Of a stretch of DNA of 64,000 nucleotides, positions 62,294-64,000 are shown in pieces. The stretch covers positions 62,001 through 126,000 of the forward strand of contig JBOGXA010000001.1 in the NCBI GenBank assembly GCA_050694175.1, written 5' to 3'. How positions within the stretch are numbered: position 1 is the stretch's first letter; each line of letters begins with the position of its first letter. The translations under genes were made by a program, and so were the position numbers. Under the pieces are notes generated by a model. It was given only the letters and a program-made list of their open reading frames with translations. It searched no databases and was not told where the DNA came from. Origin of the DNA: JBOGXA01 sp050694175 (GTDB lineage: Bacteria; Actinomycetota; CADDZG01; WHSQ01).

Positions 62294-63039
62294 CTAGGAA
62301 TCGACGCGCAGGCTTCCGTCCATGTCCTGTTCGTGGGGGAGGCATATGAACTCGAACATTCCGGCCTCGGCCTCGAAGGTCACCCGAGCGGAGCCGTTGC
62401 CCGGGACGTCCACGTCCACGTCGAGCTCCTCGATGGTGAAGGTGTGGAGAACCGTGTCCTTGTTCTCCAGAAAAACGGAGATCTCGCCCGCCCCCCCGGA
62501 GATGCGCTGGGGTTTGAACTCGATGTCCTGCAGGACCATCCTGATGTCACCCGGGCTCGCCTCGGCCCCCTCGTACGCCAGGCGCGCGACGATAGAGACG
62601 GCCACGGCGAGGAGGCAGAGCGTGCCGACCGCTGCTGCCAGGCGGCGGGCCGGGCCCCGGTCTGCGTGCCGGAGGAGCGCTATTGAGGACGCAATCGCAG
62701 CCACCAGCCCCACCACCGTGAGCGCGGTAGTTAGGAAGTCGACCGACGATTCCGGCACCGACAGGGACGGGATGATGAACGGCAGGTTCAGTGCCAGGAA
62801 CAGCACGGAGACGATTGCCAGCATGATCGCTCCGGCCCTCTCGCGTGCCCTCAGTAGGGTTATGCCTATTAGCGCAAGGACCAAGTACACCGCGATCGGG
62901 GGATCAGGACCCCCTGGACAACTATGAAGACGACCAGCACGACGACGACACCAATCGTCGATAGGAGGAGGAGTCTCTTCCACGGGTTGCTGCCACCGCC
63001 CTCGCGCGGTCGGTTCGCCTGCGGCTGGTTCGTTTGCAC
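62294..63039 (-). CDS. Membrane protein with C-terminal cupredoxin domain, frameshifted
   Basis: About 248 aa if a one-base deletion is corrected. From GTG 63039 (site GGGAGGCATC) the N-terminus runs to a helix LLLLSTIGVVVVLVVFIVVQ. Then a second frame continues with IAVYLVLALIGITLLRA and three more helices. The frames join if the G run at 62898-62902 were one base longer. The C-terminal domain has FEFICLPHEQDM, the Cys-His-Met copper ligands of plastocyanin-like proteins. It may handle copper or electrons at the outer face. Confidence 0.72.
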
Positions 63040-63188
63040 GATGCCTCCCGATTCGTAGAGCAGGGCCGCTCCGCGGCCGGTCCGACATGATAAGAGCAGG
63101 AGCCGCTCCCGGATTCCTGCGCAGAACCATCGAGAACGGCCACATCATCGGTCAATCTTCCGTCCGCGCCTGGGATCATGTGGGGACC
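63040..63188. other. Divergent region before the TMEM175 gene
   Basis: GGCCGC-TCC-GCGGCC (63064-63078) is a perfect 6+6 repeat. CCACATCATC (63140) and GATCATGTGG (63174) form a near-perfect pair across a 24-base gap. Either may be regulatory; neither is certain. Confidence 0.3.
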
Positions 63189-63827
63189 ATGGACAAGAAC
63201 AGGGTTGAGGCCTTCAGCGATGGGGTGCTGGCCATCGCCATCACGCTGTTGATCATTGAGGTCAGGATCCCCGAGGCCGAAGAGGGCGGACTCTGGGATG
63301 AATTCATACACGCGTGGCCTCAACTCGCTGCGTACTTCGTGAGCTTTTTCATCATCGGAATCATTTGGGTGAACCACCACGCGCTCTTCCTTCAGGTCAG
63401 GAAGGTGGATCGTCCGCTCCTCTTCTTCAACCTCTTGCTGCTGCTGTTCGTCGTGGTGATTCCCTTTAGCACTGCGGTGCTCGCCGACTACATCAGGGAC
63501 TCCGACAACTCCCACGTCGCGGCGGCGATATACAGCGGAACGATGCTATTGGTCGCGCTTGCTTACCAGGCGATGTGGCGTTGGATCCTGAGAGACGATC
63601 GTCTTCTCCACGAACCTGTCGATGCGAGGGTCGTCCGCGCGGCCAAGATTCGATTCGGAGCGGGCGTTCTCGTGTACCTCGGAGCGATTGCCCTTTCCTT
63701 CGTAAGCGCTCTCGCGACCCTGATCGTGCACTTCCTGATCGCGCTCTACTACATGTTCGATCAATTGGTCGTGGGGAGTCCCGCAGTCGGCCGCGCGTCG
63801 GAATCGGCAGACAGCGGTGATCTCTAG
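63189..63827 (+). CDS. TMEM175 family potassium channel-like protein
   Basis: A 212-aa protein with six hydrophobic segments. It starts MDKNRVEAFSDGVLAIAIT; the FSD motif in the first helix is the signature of TMEM175 (DUF1211), where it lines the pore. Prokaryotic members conduct potassium with low selectivity. ATG 63189 is chosen because upstream sequence is not conserved-looking. Confidence 0.88.
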   Translation: MDKNRVEAFSDGVLAIAITLLIIEVRIPEAEEGGLWDEFIHAWPQLAAYFVSFFIIGIIWVNHHALFLQVRKVDRPLLFFNLLLLLFVVVIPFSTAVLADYIRDSDNSHVAAAIYSGTMLLVALAYQAMWRWILRDDRLLHEPVDARVVRAAKIRFGAGVLVYLGAIALSFVSALATLIVHFLIALYYMFDQLVVGSPAVGRASESADSGDL

Positions 63828-64000
63828 GTCGAGGACTCGGTGGTTGGCGGTGTGCCGGACCTGACGGCCTCCAGCTGTGCTGCATACGCGACGCCGAAGA
63901 AGGCTGCGATGGAGCTGAGGTAGGCCCATAGGAGCATCCCAATCATTCCGGCCAACGGGCCGTACGGCGGTCGTTTACTACTTCTTTGCAAACTGCTCAC
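63824..64000 (-). CDS. YihY/BrkB family membrane protein, 3' end only
   Basis: The 58 visible residues end the gene. PYGPLAGMIGMLLWAYLSS followed by IAAFFGVAYAAQLEA is the last transmembrane segment of YihY/BrkB-family proteins (once misnamed ribonuclease BN). The rest lies beyond the window. The stop codon overlaps the TMEM175 stop on the other strand. Confidence 0.78.
   Translation of the reverse strand: MSSLQRSSKRPPYGPLAGMIGMLLWAYLSSIAAFFGVAYAAQLEAVRSGTPPTTESST

Noticed and set aside
1..64000. CRISPR arrays, insertion sequences, rRNA
   Set aside because: No regularly spaced short repeats, no transposase motifs with terminal repeats and no rRNA-like blocks were seen on either strand.

Overview
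The window is GC-rich, gene-dense DNA (estimated by eye at 60-65% GC). It has many GTG and TTG starts and ATGA/GTGA gene overlaps. F420 enzymes (an NADPH:F420 reductase-like protein and a luciferase-like oxidoreductase), a tandem-GNAT protein of mycothiol-synthase type, an SdhD of actinobacterial type, an acyl-CoA mutase large subunit without a B12 domain and DUF4383/TMEM175/BrkB membrane proteins all point to an uncultured or little-studied member of the Actinomycetota. The class cannot be fixed from this sequence alone. No rRNA, tRNA, CRISPR array, intact transposase or integrase was found.

Layout. 1-6535: succinate dehydrogenase (sdhD-sdhA-sdhB, minus strand) diverges from an acyl-CoA mutase, the F420 reductase and a DUF2304-GT2 fusion. 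6545-9031: a probable small island. An intact yjbQ and a second copy of only its 5' part flank about 1.9 kb that holds a Cys-rich zinc-ribbon-like gene, a DUF1232-like gene and decayed coding sequence. 9072-16824: methyltransferase, ABC-2 exporter, an internally deleted methyltransferase, a GGDEF-EAL protein, a GNAT protein and an acyl-CoA carboxylase alpha subunit. 16823-31328: biotin ligase, then a leucine/isovalerate-type operon (carboxylase beta, hydratase, HMG-CoA lyase, biotin carboxylase), a membrane glycosyltransferase-like protein, two acyl-CoA dehydrogenases, RNase D with a NYN-LOTUS protein, and an orphan E1-alpha dehydrogenase.

31331-50173 is a cell-envelope region. A three-gene minus-strand operon (degenerate phosphodiesterase paralogue, YraQ-type permease, TIGR03943 protein) diverges from a plus-strand operon (phosphodiesterase, MFS exporter, phosphodiesterase, membrane protein, enoyl-CoA hydratase, YjbQ). 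Glycan genes follow: two GT2 enzymes, another alkaline-phosphatase-fold enzyme, WecG/TagA, a UDP-galactopyranose-mutase-like flavoprotein and a phospholipase C-like phosphoesterase. 50283-64000 holds a cyclophilin, an SLC13-type transporter, a TolB-like beta-propeller, a glycerol-1-phosphate dehydrogenase/nucleotidyltransferase pair, an F420-type oxidoreductase, an AlkB-like dioxygenase, an RsbU-type phosphatase with a STAS protein, a cupredoxin membrane protein, TMEM175 and the 3' end of a BrkB/YihY gene.

Functional links. Branched-chain acyl-CoA and propionyl-type metabolism (carboxylases, biotin ligase, mutase, acyl-CoA dehydrogenases) can feed succinyl-CoA into the succinate dehydrogenase at the left end. 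Four genes (sdhD, the YraQ permease, the degenerate phosphodiesterase, the cupredoxin) each carry a single-base frameshift, two of them in G/C runs, so assembly indels must be weighed against true decay. The most interesting points are the yjbQ-flanked island with its unrecognised two-gene module, and the three phosphodiesterase paralogues with rearranged domain order, one of which has lost its catalytic residues.
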